This document shows, in pieces, positions 21,339-33,085 of a stretch of 64,000 nt of DNA (positions within the stretch are counted from its first letter, which is position 1; each line of letters opens with the position of its first letter). The position numbers and the translations under genes are program-made. This DNA comes from Carposina sasakii (Eukaryota; Arthropoda; Insecta; Lepidoptera; Carposinidae). The notes beneath the pieces were generated by a model. That model did not search any database and was not told the DNA's origin. It worked only from the letters and a program-made list of their open reading frames with translations. The stretch covers positions 248,001-312,000 of the forward strand of contig CP053156.1 of NCBI GenBank assembly GCA_014607495.2, written 5' to 3'.

Positions 21339-21845
21339 CAGTGTTGGCAACCGTACGATAATTATCGTACATGCACGATAATTTGATACCAGCGTACGAT
21401 GTACGATTGCGATTCATTATCGTACACAAATGTACGATAATTTTCGAATTGTAATGGATTTCGATAGTTTCGTTCACTCATATATAGATAAGAAATATAT
21501 AAATATATATCTCGTTGAATATTACATATTTTGTCAATTTTATGTGTTCATGAATAAATTTAATAATCGACTGATCAACTTTGGAGCCATTTTATTTTTG
21601 TAAAACTTTTGAAACACACAAATTTTCGCGCCATTTGTACGCAATGTACCCATGTGAAAATCATAAAATTCGAAAAAGGACATGACGAGCGGCTGAGCGC
21701 AATATAAGTTCGTAATAATATCTATTTTTATTAATAATTAACGTTTTTTTTTATGTCGTTCAAAAGTATACGATAATTTTTCGTCAGGTACGATAATTTT
21801 ACGCCCCTGGTACGATCAGCGCATCATTCTAGGTTGCCAACACTG
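21339..21845. mobile_element. hAT MITE rich in GTACGATAAT palindromes
   Basis: The ends CAGTGTTGGCAACC and GGTTGCCAACACTG are inverted. A perfect 8-bp duplication GGAGTGAC flanks it (21331-21338 and 21846-21853). Subterminal CGTACGATAATTATCGTAC and repeated ACGATAATTT motifs sit near both ends, as expected of transposase-binding repeats. There is no coding sequence. Confidence 0.9.
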
Positions 21846-22180
21846 GGAGTGACTGAAACCTTGCAATGTGAGTAGCGTCGTGTGCGAAATACAGTTTATA
21901 ACTAGTTTGTAATTCTAATTACTGATTAATTCCGTCATATTTGAGTAGCTCCATGTGCGGAGGGACTTAGCTGTCACTTGCTTGTCAGTTTAGTCTCGAA
22001 TCATGATTTTTAGTTATGAGATGCTACCGTGGATCTTTGCTTTACTTACACAATATTTTTAGCATCTCTACTTAGGTTTGTGCAAAGAATAATACTTACT
22101 CTCTACACAACGAGAGGATTTGTGTTTCTAACTCACTGTCTTTTTTGAATGTACATACTCAATTTAATAACGCTTATAAA

Positions 22181-24542
22181 ATGAAAGTAATATTTTGTTT
22201 CGGTATATTTATTTACTGTATATTGATTGTGAACTCACAACACCTACAAATAGTTAGTGATGATGACTTACTACAACTTATAAAAGATAAAGAAAAACTA
22301 ATAGTTTTATTCAGTAAGTAGAATTTTAACTTAAAGTTATTTATACAAATAAACTTTCAAAGAAAGCCATGATATAAATATTTTTTGTTCAGTCATAATT
22401 ATTCATGGTATTGTGTCTTATTTTAGCAAAGCCGCAATGTGATAATTGTATCAAATTAGAAAAAAATGTTGAAAGTTTAAAGGAAGACTTCAAAAAACAT
22501 TTAATTGCTGATTCAGTAAAGGCAATCAATAGTCACCTGGTTCGACTTTATAGCCCTACAAAGGAACCAGCCCTAGTATTTTTCAGACATGGCATACCAC
22601 TACTTTTTAATGGTAAGAACATATTCATATTATAGAACATTGTGAGAATTCATGTTATTAACCTATGTATGTTAATGACACCTTTACATATAGACTATTT
22701 ATCTCGTTTTGAAGAAACTTGACAGTTCTTTTTTTGTAGTTTATCAGTCACATGAACAAAGGTCAGGCAGCTTCTGCTAGCTTATTATAATATCTTAGAA
22801 CTTACCAAATTATTATCTTAATGTAAACTTGACATACGGTAATTATTTATAATTTTATTATGACTTGTGAGTTCAAGTTTAGGTCACTGTAATTATATTT
22901 TTTGGTAAATAGTGTCAGCAACCACACTGGCAAATCTTAATGATAAAACACAATAATCATCTTTAAGTCCATTCTCCTTTATTATGCAGACTACCCCATT
23001 TTATGTATTATAAATGCATTTTCACTGTTTATAAAATAAGACATCACCTAAATATTGCATAAGGATGGATTGGTCATTTGATCATAGGGTTTTTAAGATC
23101 TGTATTAAAAAATATTACAGGTGAAATAAATGACAATGAAATTTATAGCTTCTTTGAGAAAAATCAGTCACCAGTGGTAAAAGAGTTAAATGACAAGATA
23201 TTTGAGCACATTACCCAAGCTGCTACTGGGGCTACAACAGGAGACTGGTTTGTTATGTTGTAAGTAAACAATAGTAATTTAGACTATACTATTTTATAGT
23301 TGAATGATTCAACTATTTATCTATACATGTTATAAAAATGTAAAGGATCACTGTCTGTACATGGAAGGTATATGAGAAAAAATATTATAGGAGACCTTTA
23401 TCAATGCAATAGTACCCAAAAGAATGTCTGTGTGTTTGTGCACACTAATCTCAGAAACGGCTGAACTTATTTCGATGCAGTTTTCAGGAATATATTGTGA
23501 CAGGTCCCACTTAACATAAAGGCTACTTTTTATCACGGAAAAATGTTTTTAATCTGGATAACTTTGACATTTTGTTGTGTCCACACGGACTTAATATAAG
23601 TCCCATTCATCCAGGAATAAACAAGACATTAACTGTGTTCACAGCTACGGTGCATCATGTGTAGAATGTCAAAGGTTGCATGCTGTATGGGAAAGTGTTG
23701 GGGCTACTTTAGGTGGCCGCATCAATGTTGCAAGGATGGATGCCAATTTGGCCGGTGTAAACACAGCCAAGAGGTTCAAGGTGACCAAATTGCCAGCATT
23801 TCTTTTGTAAGTATTTCTTAAAGTTTTTATAACATCTATGCAGTTCATTCTAGTCATACAATCTTTAGCTTTTTTAGTGCTAATTGTTAGTGCTGCTAAC
23901 AGTCATAATATTGTTTAAATATCTTCTTTCAGCTTCCGTCATGGGAAAGTTTATAAATATGATTTACCTAAGAATGATGTTACATCTTATGTTCTCTTTG
24001 CACAAGACTGGTATAAGAATACAAATGGTGTACCTGTAGCAGTTTTGGCATCTCCATTGTAAGTATACTCATATTATCTGAACTGTCGTGTTTACTCACT
24101 ATCTATTTATATATTGTTGATGCTGATAAATATATTGGGAATGTCACAATTTCTAGTCTGGGAAAAATGTTTTCAGAGTTACAAAATTTTAAAGTAGCCT
24201 GTGTAGCATTCCTCTATCTAAGTACCTAATACAATATTTTTTTTTAAATAATTACTGAGTTTAGCATGTCCAACTGTACAAACTCTTCATCTTTATAATT
24301 TTATTAGTGTGGCTTTTAAATCTGCCTTTTTTTATTACAGTGATGAACTAGTGGACTGGTCAGTGGAAATGATAAAGTACAGTGTCAATATTGGGCTCGA
24401 CTTAATGGCAAACTATCCTTGGGTTTGGAAAATAGGTGTTGCTGGATTTGGTTTGGTAGCTTTGACAGCACTTATTGCACTCTTAAAGGCAGGTACAAGA
24501 AAGCCTGCCAAAGACGCAAAGAAAGACAAGAAGAGCAAATAA
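22181..24542 (+). CDS. Thioredoxin-like ER transmembrane protein (TMX/PDI-like)
   Basis: Six exons join in frame with GT-AG borders: 22181-22313, 22427-22612, 23121-23259, 23645-23806, 23933-24058 and 24341-24542. They encode 315 residues. The ATG at 22181 opens a signal peptide (VIFCFGIFIYCILIVNS). The first thioredoxin-like fold has a CDNC motif near residue 48. The second has CVEC near residue 160 with a cis-proline type KLPAF. A membrane segment follows (IGVAGFGLVALTALIALL). The tail is basic and ends KKSK, a dilysine ER-retrieval signal. The likely job is disulfide exchange in the ER with the redox domains in the lumen. I recognise the family but no specific orthologue. A Helitron copy sits in intron 3, and polyadenylation signals occur near 24846. 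Confidence 0.88.
23325..23595 (+). mobile_element. Helitron-like element, family 2, in intron
   Basis: Matches the 61720-62028 copy from ATAAAAATGTAA through GATGCAGTTTTCAGGAATAT to TGTCCACACGGAC, but lacks the CTAGT end. It is within intron 3 of the thioredoxin-like gene. Confidence 0.7.
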
Positions 24543-25552
24543 AACAATGCATTTATTTAACTTATTTTATTTAAACTGCTACAGTGATGTTAGCATAAGT
24601 AATAGTGAGTGATTTTAGCATTTATTTTTACATTATTGTGGTATATATTTTTACCAATCACTGTTGAGAGTAATTTTTTTGGGATAGTACATCTAAATTT
24701 ACTGAAAGTTTTCAAGTAAATTATTCTTGATTTTATTTAGGTTTGTAATTTACATTTTTCCAATGTCTTCCGTCCAAAACCAGTATACATTTAATGAATG
24801 AAAATACATGAGATGTCTAAAAATAAGTATAATATGTTTGTACTTTTAAATAAAAATAAATAAGTTTAATTAAAACAGCTTAATTATTACACTTTGTCCA
24901 CAATAGGGTTGATTCCGCCAGTCACACTTATACCTAATCTTAGGTCTATCTCTCTCCATTTTTAACATAAATGGCTGAGAGAAAAGGACAAATAGGACTA
25001 AACTTATGTTTAGGTTTAAGTGTGACTGCCAGAATTGACCATAATGTAAGTGCTAAAATTGCATAGGTAAGTGCATCTTACAACAGCAGAGGTGTAGCCC
25101 TCAGCCATAATACATAATTCACCTACATCCTAAATTACTCATCTGCTGTTCATAAATTGTGTAACTAAATTATTATCTTGTGTTTATTTATTGCCCATCA
25201 CTAATAAATTACCTGAATACCTACAAAAATATCACACAATGAAAAGGTATATGGAATGTATATGACATTTCATCTACCTAAGTTTTATAAAAGTAGGTAA
25301 TTTACTAATTATGGTGTGATTTATTTTCTTATGCATTGTCATGGGGTGCCACAAAAATCTAATTGAACACAAGGTGTTTTTAATTAAACTACCAATACCT
25401 ACACACATGAATGTATATAAAATTTACTTTTTTCTATAGTTATAAAATACACCACAGCACATTTATTCAGAAGGCTAAAGTTGGAAAATTAGTTGAACAA
25501 AACAAGTATACTTCAATTTATCTTTTCCAAAGTAGGTACCTACCTACCTGAC
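24543..25552. other. Convergent intergenic region
   Basis: 3' ends of the thioredoxin-like gene (plus) and ELMOD2 (minus) face each other. AATAAA-type signals near 24846-24860 fit the plus gene. Apart from the foldback element at 24904-25042 I see nothing coding. Confidence 0.6.
24904..25042. mobile_element. Small foldback MITE
   Basis: CCGCCAGTCACACTTA at 24917-24932 and TAAGTGTGACTGCCAG near 25017-25033 are inverted, with outer GGTTGATTC and GAATTGACC also matching. It is about 140 bp and non-coding. Confidence 0.7.
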
Positions 25553-26634
25553 TTAGATGGTATCAACTTCGATGTTTATTCTGAATACTGAAGCAGGATC
25601 AGCCAAACTAGCTCTTATAGAATCCTCAAACTTTTTATAAATAATAGAAAATTCCATCATATTCTCTGGTTTGGATTCTATCCACAACTTATCAAATTCA
25701 TAGAAGAGATAACAATAGAATTTGTGGAACAACTTCATATTAGGAAGTTTATTTTTAGCATTAAACATGTATGTTTTTGCTGACCCATCTTTTAGTAAAT
25801 AGTAAGCCATAGATGTTAGATTAATGCCGACAACTGCAAATGTATAGCCATATTTAGGATGATGGGAGTGGCTGAGCACGTGGCTAGCAGCTTGAGGATA
25901 TTCTGTAGCAAAAAATATCAAATTATCCAAGCCAAGTAGACCCATTCCACGAAAATCTGTCTTCGGATCATCACCCTGGAATAAATTGTAAAAAATACAC
26001 ATTACTAAAACTATATGAATAATAATGATACATACAGTATGAAACTTTTAAGTCACACAATTAATAGAAGTGTGTGTTGCAAAAGGGGCTCAGAGGAAAT
26101 GTTTTGAAATCAGCTTACCTGAAAACCTATATCCTGCCACTGTTTAGTAATTCTACCTTCCAACTTTTCATGTGGCATTAATAATGACCACAATTGATAC
26201 AATTTATTTTCATGGTCATTGTTGGAACTATCAAATTGAATACAACGGAGCTTTTCAACATCTTGAACTAATTGTCTGTAGGTCCAAATGTGGATAAGAC
26301 AACTTCGCATGGAGAAAACAAATGGCTCATGTATTTTAGGGTTAATATTTTTAACTTTTAGGATGATCCCAATTGTGGGCTCTAGAAGAAATCGAAAGCT
26401 GGTAGGAACAAATCTTCCTTCCACCACAAAAGCATCTAGAAGCGATATTGTTTCTTGAATCTCTTGGTTGCGGGATAGCATTAGTGATTTTTCAACCTTG
26501 CAAGATCTTGCAGCTCCTTCCTTTTCACCGTAACAAATCCTTTGAAGCTCGCATAGCTTTGTTGTTCTACGTAGGAACCATTTTATAAATGACCTTAGGT
26601 ACCATTGGAAAATCGACCAAACATTGAAAAACAT
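25553..26634 (-). CDS. ELMOD2: ELMO domain-containing protein 2
   Basis: Two exons (26634-26119 and 25975-25553) join at GFQ/GDD across a 143-bp GT-AG intron, giving 312 residues; human ELMOD2 has about 293. The N-terminus FIKWFLRRTTKLCELQRI and the ELMO domain core (WQDIGFQ, GDDPKTDFRGMGLLGLDNL, HHPKYGYTFAVVGINLTSMA, FHKFYCYLFYEFDKLW) follow the human protein closely. I chose the ATG at 26634 because homology begins there; an upstream in-frame ATG at 26733 would add 33 residues. ELMOD proteins are GTPase-activating proteins for Arl2 and Arf-family GTPases. The arginine finger is expected in the DPKTDFRGMG region, which is intact. Confidence 0.95.
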
Positions 26635-26739
26635 TTTGTATAGGTTCCAAAAAAAATATTTAAATCTAATTAAAGGGGAATTGCATTTTGCAACTCGTAA
26701 AAATTGAATTACATTTTGTTTACATCTTGGCACCTTGAC

Positions 26740-28091
26740 AACGTGCTTGCACAGTCAGACACAGAACCACAGAACACATTTACTCCTAGCGGAGAAGAAG
26801 GGCAACTGCGTACAAAAAGTGTCCAAGGCAAGCTCACTGTTGCCATCTTACCTCACCCCCACAAAACAGACCATAAATATGGAATGCAGGGATAGGTACT
26901 TAGAAATGTACGATTCATTCCCGAATTAGGCATTTTCACTTGCAGAAAACTCAAATCAGAGTTCTGGCTCTAGTTTCCTACAAGGGAAAATGCCCAATCC
27001 GAAATATGTACACACGTAACGATAGTCATTTTATGAAATAAAACAAGGATATTATTGTTATGAAGAATAATACATTTTAATTTAAAGAAATGACACAAAA
27101 AGAAATAGAATCCTTCCAAAAAATCCATCCATGATCCATCCATCCAAACCATGATAAAGGATAAAAAAAAAAACACAAAACACTAAGTATCTTGCAAAAA
27201 CTAGGTTATGAAAAAACGTCACTATCTTGGATTAAAAGTCACTATTTTAGATTAAATCACTATCAGAATACTGTTAAGTATCTCAAACAATAAACGGAGA
27301 AACTGAAACTCTACTCAACATTACTGGAGCGAATAAATAAAGAGAAAAATTCACAAACAAACCGACCGCCAGAACAAACGAACGCCATGTTGGATTTACT
27401 TTGCTTGCTGCTGTGCTGCTGTACCACACGGTCGTACCATTCACTCACAAAATATGTCTATCTCAAACTGCAGTAATGGACGTTGGCATGTGCGAGGGAG
27501 ATATCGGAACGAGAATGAGTTAACATTTTTTGCTTCATGAACGTTGTAAACCAAGGATGTTATATAAAAATGGAGTTGTAAGCCAAGGATGTTATATGAA
27601 AATGGACTGAACAACTCAGCCCCTGTAGGCTAGGCAGCTCGTACTAACTTGACGGGGCCAGATTACTCCTGTCACAGACTAAGTAGAGATAGATATATAC
27701 TATGGAGATATGCCCCTAGTCGAAAAACAGCGTGCATACCTACAACTAAACTAACGTATGAGGGGTTTACAAATGGCCATTAGCATCTCTACTTAGTCTG
27801 TGGTCTTTTAACCTACTCGTAAGCAGGGATTTGGTATCTCCTCTATGCTACACTGTCTTTAAAAAAAACGATCGGATGATTTTTTTGTCGGCTGTACACA
27901 GTCTGGGTGTGTAGCCAGCTTTAATCGCCAGCAGTCGCCAGTGCACAGGTGCACAGTCTACTAGGAACTATTACAATATCCTTCGACCTGGTAGAGGTGA
28001 GGGATTAGGGTAGGCTCACGCTCACGCGATCTAGTTTTGACTGTTATTTTAACTTGTCAGAAAATCCCTCATTATGAAAATAAAAGTAAAG
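26740..28091. other. No gene recognised
   Basis: Intergenic sequence upstream of ELMOD2. It has short duplicated phrases around 27545-27605 (AAGGATGTTATAT repeated) and a CACACA/ACAAA-rich stretch near 27170. No exon is supported. Confidence 0.5.
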
Positions 28092-28465
28092 ATTCGGCGT
28101 GAAAAGCTGGAAGGGAACGGGTGTAATGTTTTTGTGAAAATCAAAATTTATTTGTAAATGGCTTGCACGTGTCCGTAAAGAGATGTTTTCTGGTATTACT
28201 TGTTATGTGAATCTAGTGCGTGTGCATGGTTTTATATGCAGGTAGGCTAAGTAAAACTTTAGTCGGAATACGATCTCTTCATGGGCTCATGTAAGTTGTT
28301 TCTGAAATTTCTTTTTCATCTTTTTAATTTTACACCCATTCTTGAGGATTTTCCCGACGTTTCCATACATTATCTATCATCCATCATAAATTTAGTAATC
28401 ATTTACTAAAGACAATGGCTGTATGGGCTTAGTTCCCCTTGCCTTTCCTTCGGGATAAACTATTT
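28092..28465 (+). repeat. Family R repeat, sense copy
   Basis: GATTCGGCGTGAAAAGCTGG through TTACTTGTTATGTGAATCTA to CCTTTCCTTCGGGATAAACT. Same family as 20440-20860, here with a slightly shorter tail. Confidence 0.75.
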
Positions 28466-28666
28466 ATAGAAAAATGTAAACAAAAATCAGCTGATGAAGT
28501 GATGCACCCTCGTTAGAGAGTAGTATATTCTTTGGATGCACCAAAACCAATGCTAATGCACTAAATATTTTCCATTTAATTTTTCCAGCTTTTTCAGGCT
28601 TACTCAGTGCAAAAATAAAAATCTGGAATAATTATGCTTGACATATTGTTTTTGAAATAAATACAT

Positions 28667-31600
28667 GAGTCGTATAAAATCAAAGTCGGCAATGTAGGTT
28701 GCTGGGTGAAAATGAGATAAATATATGGCAACACTGAAAATTCAAATGTTTACCAATTCTTTAGTCGCTTGAAAATCATATACGGCCATAAATCTTTCAA
28801 AATCGCGTTAGAAAACTGATTTTGGGATCAAAGACGGACATCGACTGGTCTTTAAAACCATAAACGGCAATCTTTCGCTGTCAACCAATCAGAGGTCTTG
28901 TAGAAATGGCGTTTCAAAATGGCGGATTCTGTTAATTACATAGAAGATTGTCGCACGGTTTTGTTGAATTATTCCTGTTTTCTTAACTAAATAAAATAAC
29001 GATCTCAATGGAGGTTAACCCAAACCGGATAAAAACAATAGAGCAAGAAAAAGGAGCAGAAACCTGAGAAATGGAAAAAAAACGTGTTGAAAAAACAGAG
29101 GTAAGTACAACAGTAAACTTACATTATTTTTATGCTAGGGCTGCGTGCTGCGTGTTATTTTTTTTTCATATAGTTGAAATAGGTTTAAATGTATCTACTA
29201 ACTTAATGTTATTAATTACATTCTGTAAAAATGAACTTATACCTATAAGTAACATGATACTAATATTATGCACTTATATGAATATTACCTACTAATAGTG
29301 AATAGTTAATTTTTCTCAGTTTAGCCTCTGATTGGCAGGTATAAATGCCTATACGCATTAAGTCCGGTAATTTGTAACATATTTTTATTGCATTAAGGTG
29401 TAAATAAATAAATATAAGCAACAGATATCAGTCATACTTACTCGCCGCTGAACGTTGTTGCGATTTCGAAATTTCTTTATTTCCATCTTCACTTTCCATC
29501 AGGTGAGATTGTGGACAAATGCGGGCCTCAGGCATAAAAAGGTTTTTCTTTATTTTATGAATGAATCACGTGACACGTCACGATCTGCCCAATTCGACGA
29601 TCGGCCCACGACAAATATCTTTTATTTCACTTTATTAGTTTATAGGCGTGCTAATTTTATATGAAATTTAAATAAATCCATAACTATTTAATAAAGCAAC
29701 TCTGTCATGCCTAAAATGTTTGCCGATTTGAAACATACTAAATGTTTCTTAAGAGAACGTAGAGAAATGCCGCAAGTCTAGTATTAAAAGTCTGGTTGTT
29801 TTTTATTTATTAACACCTAAACCCTTGAAAGCTAATGATTATTGTTTGCTTTTTGCTTCAGGTATGCAGCAAAATACTTACCACAACGCATTTGTAACCA
29901 TGACACACCATCGTTTCAATGCTGTAAACTGACAATGTCTGATTTGCTAAGAATACATAACAATTTTTATTCTCATTCAAGCAAGAAAGAACAAGATGCT
30001 ATTATCTTAAAATTTTGCACAATTACAGCATCAAATAAAAATTCGAAAAATCAACATAAATATAAAGGAAAAAAAACAAAACAATAATTAAATATGCAGT
30101 AATTGCTCATAAGAGAAGAATACCTGTTTGTCAAAAATTTTTCTTACATATCTTCGGTATCACAAAGCACAGAGTGGCATTTGTCATGCAAAAGTTTTAT
30201 CACAGTGGAGAAGTCGGCACGGAACACCGTGGAGGTGATCGCAAATCAGTGAAGTACGTCGAGAGGAAACAGTCTGTGCATAACTTTATTGAAAAACTAA
30301 AATGTGTAGAGTCCCATTATTGTCGCAAGTCCAAGACAGCTGAACGAAAGTATTTGCCATCTGAATTAAACATTTCTAAATTATTACAGGATGTACGTAG
30401 AAAGTGAATTTGTTCTTCCAGAAGTAAAGCAATCATAACTTTCGCCGTATTTTCAATAATACGTATAATATTGGATTCGGAACCCCAAAAACTGACGTGT
30501 GTTCGACGTGCTTGGAATTGATCGAAAAAATTAAAATAAAAGCTGACCCAGTCAAAAAGAATACCCTAATGGTTGAGAAACGTGTACACAGTTTACGAGC
30601 TAAAGCTTTTTTTGAAAAATTAAGGGAGGCACAAGACGATATTAAATAATTTCATTCGACTGCCAAAAAAATTTACCCCTCCCGAAGTTGCCAGACCAAT
30701 CGACATATTACAGTCGCCAATTGTACTATTACAATTTGACAATGGTAGAGGGTACTTCAAAAGATCCCCTGACTCCTCGTAACGTTTTCGCATATTATTG
30801 CACTGAAAACGAACACAACAAAGATTCAAATCTTATTTCATCAGCCTTATACAGGCTGAATGTGACGGATAAATCTGGCATTTCACATATACGCTTGGTC
30901 GCTGACGGATGTGGTGGCAAAATAAAAACTGCATAGTTTTAGGAACTTGTTGCAAATGGTTGCTGGAAAATAATACCATCAAATCCATAGAATTGGTGTT
31001 CCCAGTTACGGGACATTCCTTCATGCCCGCTGATCGGCAATTTGGAGTAATTGAAAAGAAGCTCAAGAAAAAGGATGTAATGTTACATCCCGATGAAATA
31101 ACGGACATTATTAAGGAAACTTCAAGTGTTGTCAAATTCGGAGACGACTGTATCGTTTATGACTGGAGAGATGCCGTTAAAAAGGTTCTAAAACAAACAA
31201 CTTCCTGGTCGATTGCATTTAAGGAATGTAAAAGGTTTATATTAAGACGATCAAAACAAAAAGATAATGTTCTAATCCGTGGAGAGCTAAATTATAAAAC
31301 AGACCTGGGTAAATTTGAAACTATATGTCAACGTGGAAAAAATATCTCCATGATAAACCCAAAACCCTTGTCCAATATCGTACCTGTTAATAAAAACAAA
31401 TTACTAGACGTGAAGAACTTCTTAGCAAACATTTTGAATCAGACTGGTCAGCTTCACCACACCTGGAATTTTACAATAAAGTTTTCGAAAGTCAGGAAAC
31501 ACTAGTCGCGCCAACAGATGAAGAACATTCTTTCTGCTCAGAACCTATTGAAGAAAACATTCACGTTTATATCTAAAAATATGCTCATCATTCGTTTTCG

Positions 31601-31967
31601 TTCATTTTTTTTTAAACCGTACTTTAGTAAAAAACATATTTATATGTTTTTATTTATTGCCAACCCTAATTGTTATGAAATCTATCAGGATCAAAGACTG
31701 CCATCTTACCGTAGTTTGGGTTCAAATACGGCAATCTTTATAAATTCAAAACCAAAGTCGGCAATCTAGTAAATTAAATGTGATTTTAAATCTTATTGCC
31801 TAACTTTCACACATATTTTTGACTGTCTCTGGTTTAGTACATGTTACAGTAATATGAACAAACATTTGTCATTAATGACTATGGATTAAAATGAAAAATA
31901 ACTGTTTTTGATCAACTACCAAAATTTAGGTCAACCCTACTTTGCCGACTTTGATTTTATACGACTC
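28667..31967 (+). mobile_element. 3.3-kb DNA transposon with intact inverted ends
   Basis: The ends are inverted over about 34 bp, beginning GAGTCGTATAAAATCAAAGT on the left (28667) with its complement at 31967. The flanks are ACAT on both sides (28663-28666 and 31968-31971), a 4-bp target duplication. Subterminal motifs like AAACGGCAATC and AAAGTCGGCAA recur near both ends. It carries a broken coding region (29842-31505). The right end lies 17 bp before the start codon of the Rdx gene. Confidence 0.85.
29842..31505 (+). pseudogene. Transposon-encoded protein, decayed (DUF7869-like)
   Basis: Pieces of one protein lie in successive frames: 29842-30087, 30174-30407, about 30420-30660, and 30909-31505. 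Recognisable parts are GVGTEHRGGDRKS-like (GEVGTEHRGGDRKSVKYVE), KCVESHYCRKSKTAERKYLP, and LVFPVTGHSFMPADRQFGVI with IEKKLKKKDV. These match a protein type common in insect genomes, carrying a DUF7869-like domain and often found in transposons. The family label is from memory. Several frame changes and in-frame stops make it a pseudogene. Confidence 0.65.
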
Positions 31968-31984
31968 ACATCACAGTAGCCATT

Positions 31985-33085
31985 ATGCCCAAAGAGGTGA
32001 TAGAAAAGGAGATTTCACCAAAAGTTCACGTGGAATATTGGTGGGTACTATATTCCTCCATATAACTCCCTATTTTAAAATCTTCTCATCTAATTAAACT
32101 ATGTACCTAGTATGTAACAACAAAGCTGCACTTACCTACTTTGAAGTTTTGTTTCTAGACCAGAAGAAAATTATGATTGAAAGTAATATCAGTCTCTTCA
32201 CTTACAGTGGGGCTTGTGATTACGGAGGCCATTGTTTATCATTAGCTAAACTAATTAAAGAAGGTACTCCTAATGCTACAGTTTTATGCAAAAGAGGACG
32301 ACAAGGTAATTTGCTTAGAATAATGATTCACAGCGTAGCAGAGACTCATTGTTAATCTATGGTAATTTGTAATTTTCAAAATGTTTTTCCACCATACTTG
32401 GTTAACTAACTCTTAACTTTTTTGTTAAGAGTCAGTAACAAATATGTAAGTTAACTAATAATAATCCCTTCAACACAATACATTTTACATACAACCACCA
32501 CAACCCAAAAGGTCTAACAGTAGGAAAGAACATTTGGTGGGACTCATGGTACCTATAACATATTTGCACATAATTTTTTGTTCGGAATACAGATTAAGGC
32601 GATTATCACACTGCCACGCAACATGCAGCGTAGCCTTAGATGAATTATAACTAGATTCAGTGACAGCGCTCAAAAAATGACACGACAAATAGCTGCTCAA
32701 TTGTATGGCTGGGCATCTATTGTCACAAATTGATACGAGCAAAGTCGAGTCTTATGGTAACTACATAAGATTCAAGTTTAAAAATCTAATCTAATGCAGT
32801 TATTACGTTTACATAGATTTACACGCGCATTCATGCAGATCCGTCGACACGCAACATGCAGCGTGGTGCGTGGCAGTGTGTTTATCACCTTGATGCAATA
32901 ACATCAGTATCTACTCTGCAGGTACATTTGAAGTAACAGTAAACGATAAATTAATCTATTCCAAATTAAGGACAATGGCATTACCTGACTATACTGAAGT
33001 GGCTCAAGTTATAAATGAGGTGTCACAGGGACAGGAACCAAGGGAAATCAAAGGAGAGCAATTAATCAACTGTTGTATATCTTAG
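31985..33085 (+). CDS. Rdx family SelW/MIEN1-like small redox protein
   Basis: Three short exons (31985-32040, 32208-32305, 32922-33085) join in frame with GT-AG borders to give 105 residues. After a short charged N-terminus the protein has VHVEYCGACDYGG, whose CxxC (CGAC) matches the redox motif of selenoprotein W and MIEN1-type Rdx proteins. It then has KRGRQGTFEVTVNDKLIYSK, like the human MIEN1 core GAFEIEINGQLVFSK. The tail ends CCIS, a possible CaaX prenylation box as in MIEN1. There is no TGA selenocysteine codon at the motif; it uses cysteine. Its 5' end touches the transposon at 28667-31967. Exons are too short to show as long frames, but the splice phases agree throughout. Confidence 0.85.
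32592..32893. mobile_element. MITE in intron 2 of the Rdx gene
   Basis: AAGGCGATTATCACACTGCC near 32595 and the inverted GGCAGTGTGTTTATCACCTT near 32874-32893 flank about 300 bp. CACGCAACATGCAGCGT blocks near both ends are also inverted. It is non-coding. Confidence 0.7.

Larger units (their letters stand above)
20868..21966. mobile_element. PIF/Harbinger deletion derivative with TTA target site
   Basis: The inverted ends share CCCTCCGCACATGGAGCTAC (starting at 20870 on the left, its complement ending near 21964 on the right). The flanks are TTA at 20865-20867 and 21967-21969, the usual 3-bp Harbinger target. It holds a short transposase remnant (20996-21277) and a nested hAT MITE (21339-21845), so it cannot move without help. 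Confidence 0.85.

Noticed and set aside
27387..27476. 29-codon secreted peptide frame with a hydrophobic start
   Set aside because: The cysteine/leucine run comes from a CTG-rich simple stretch; no support for expression or conservation.
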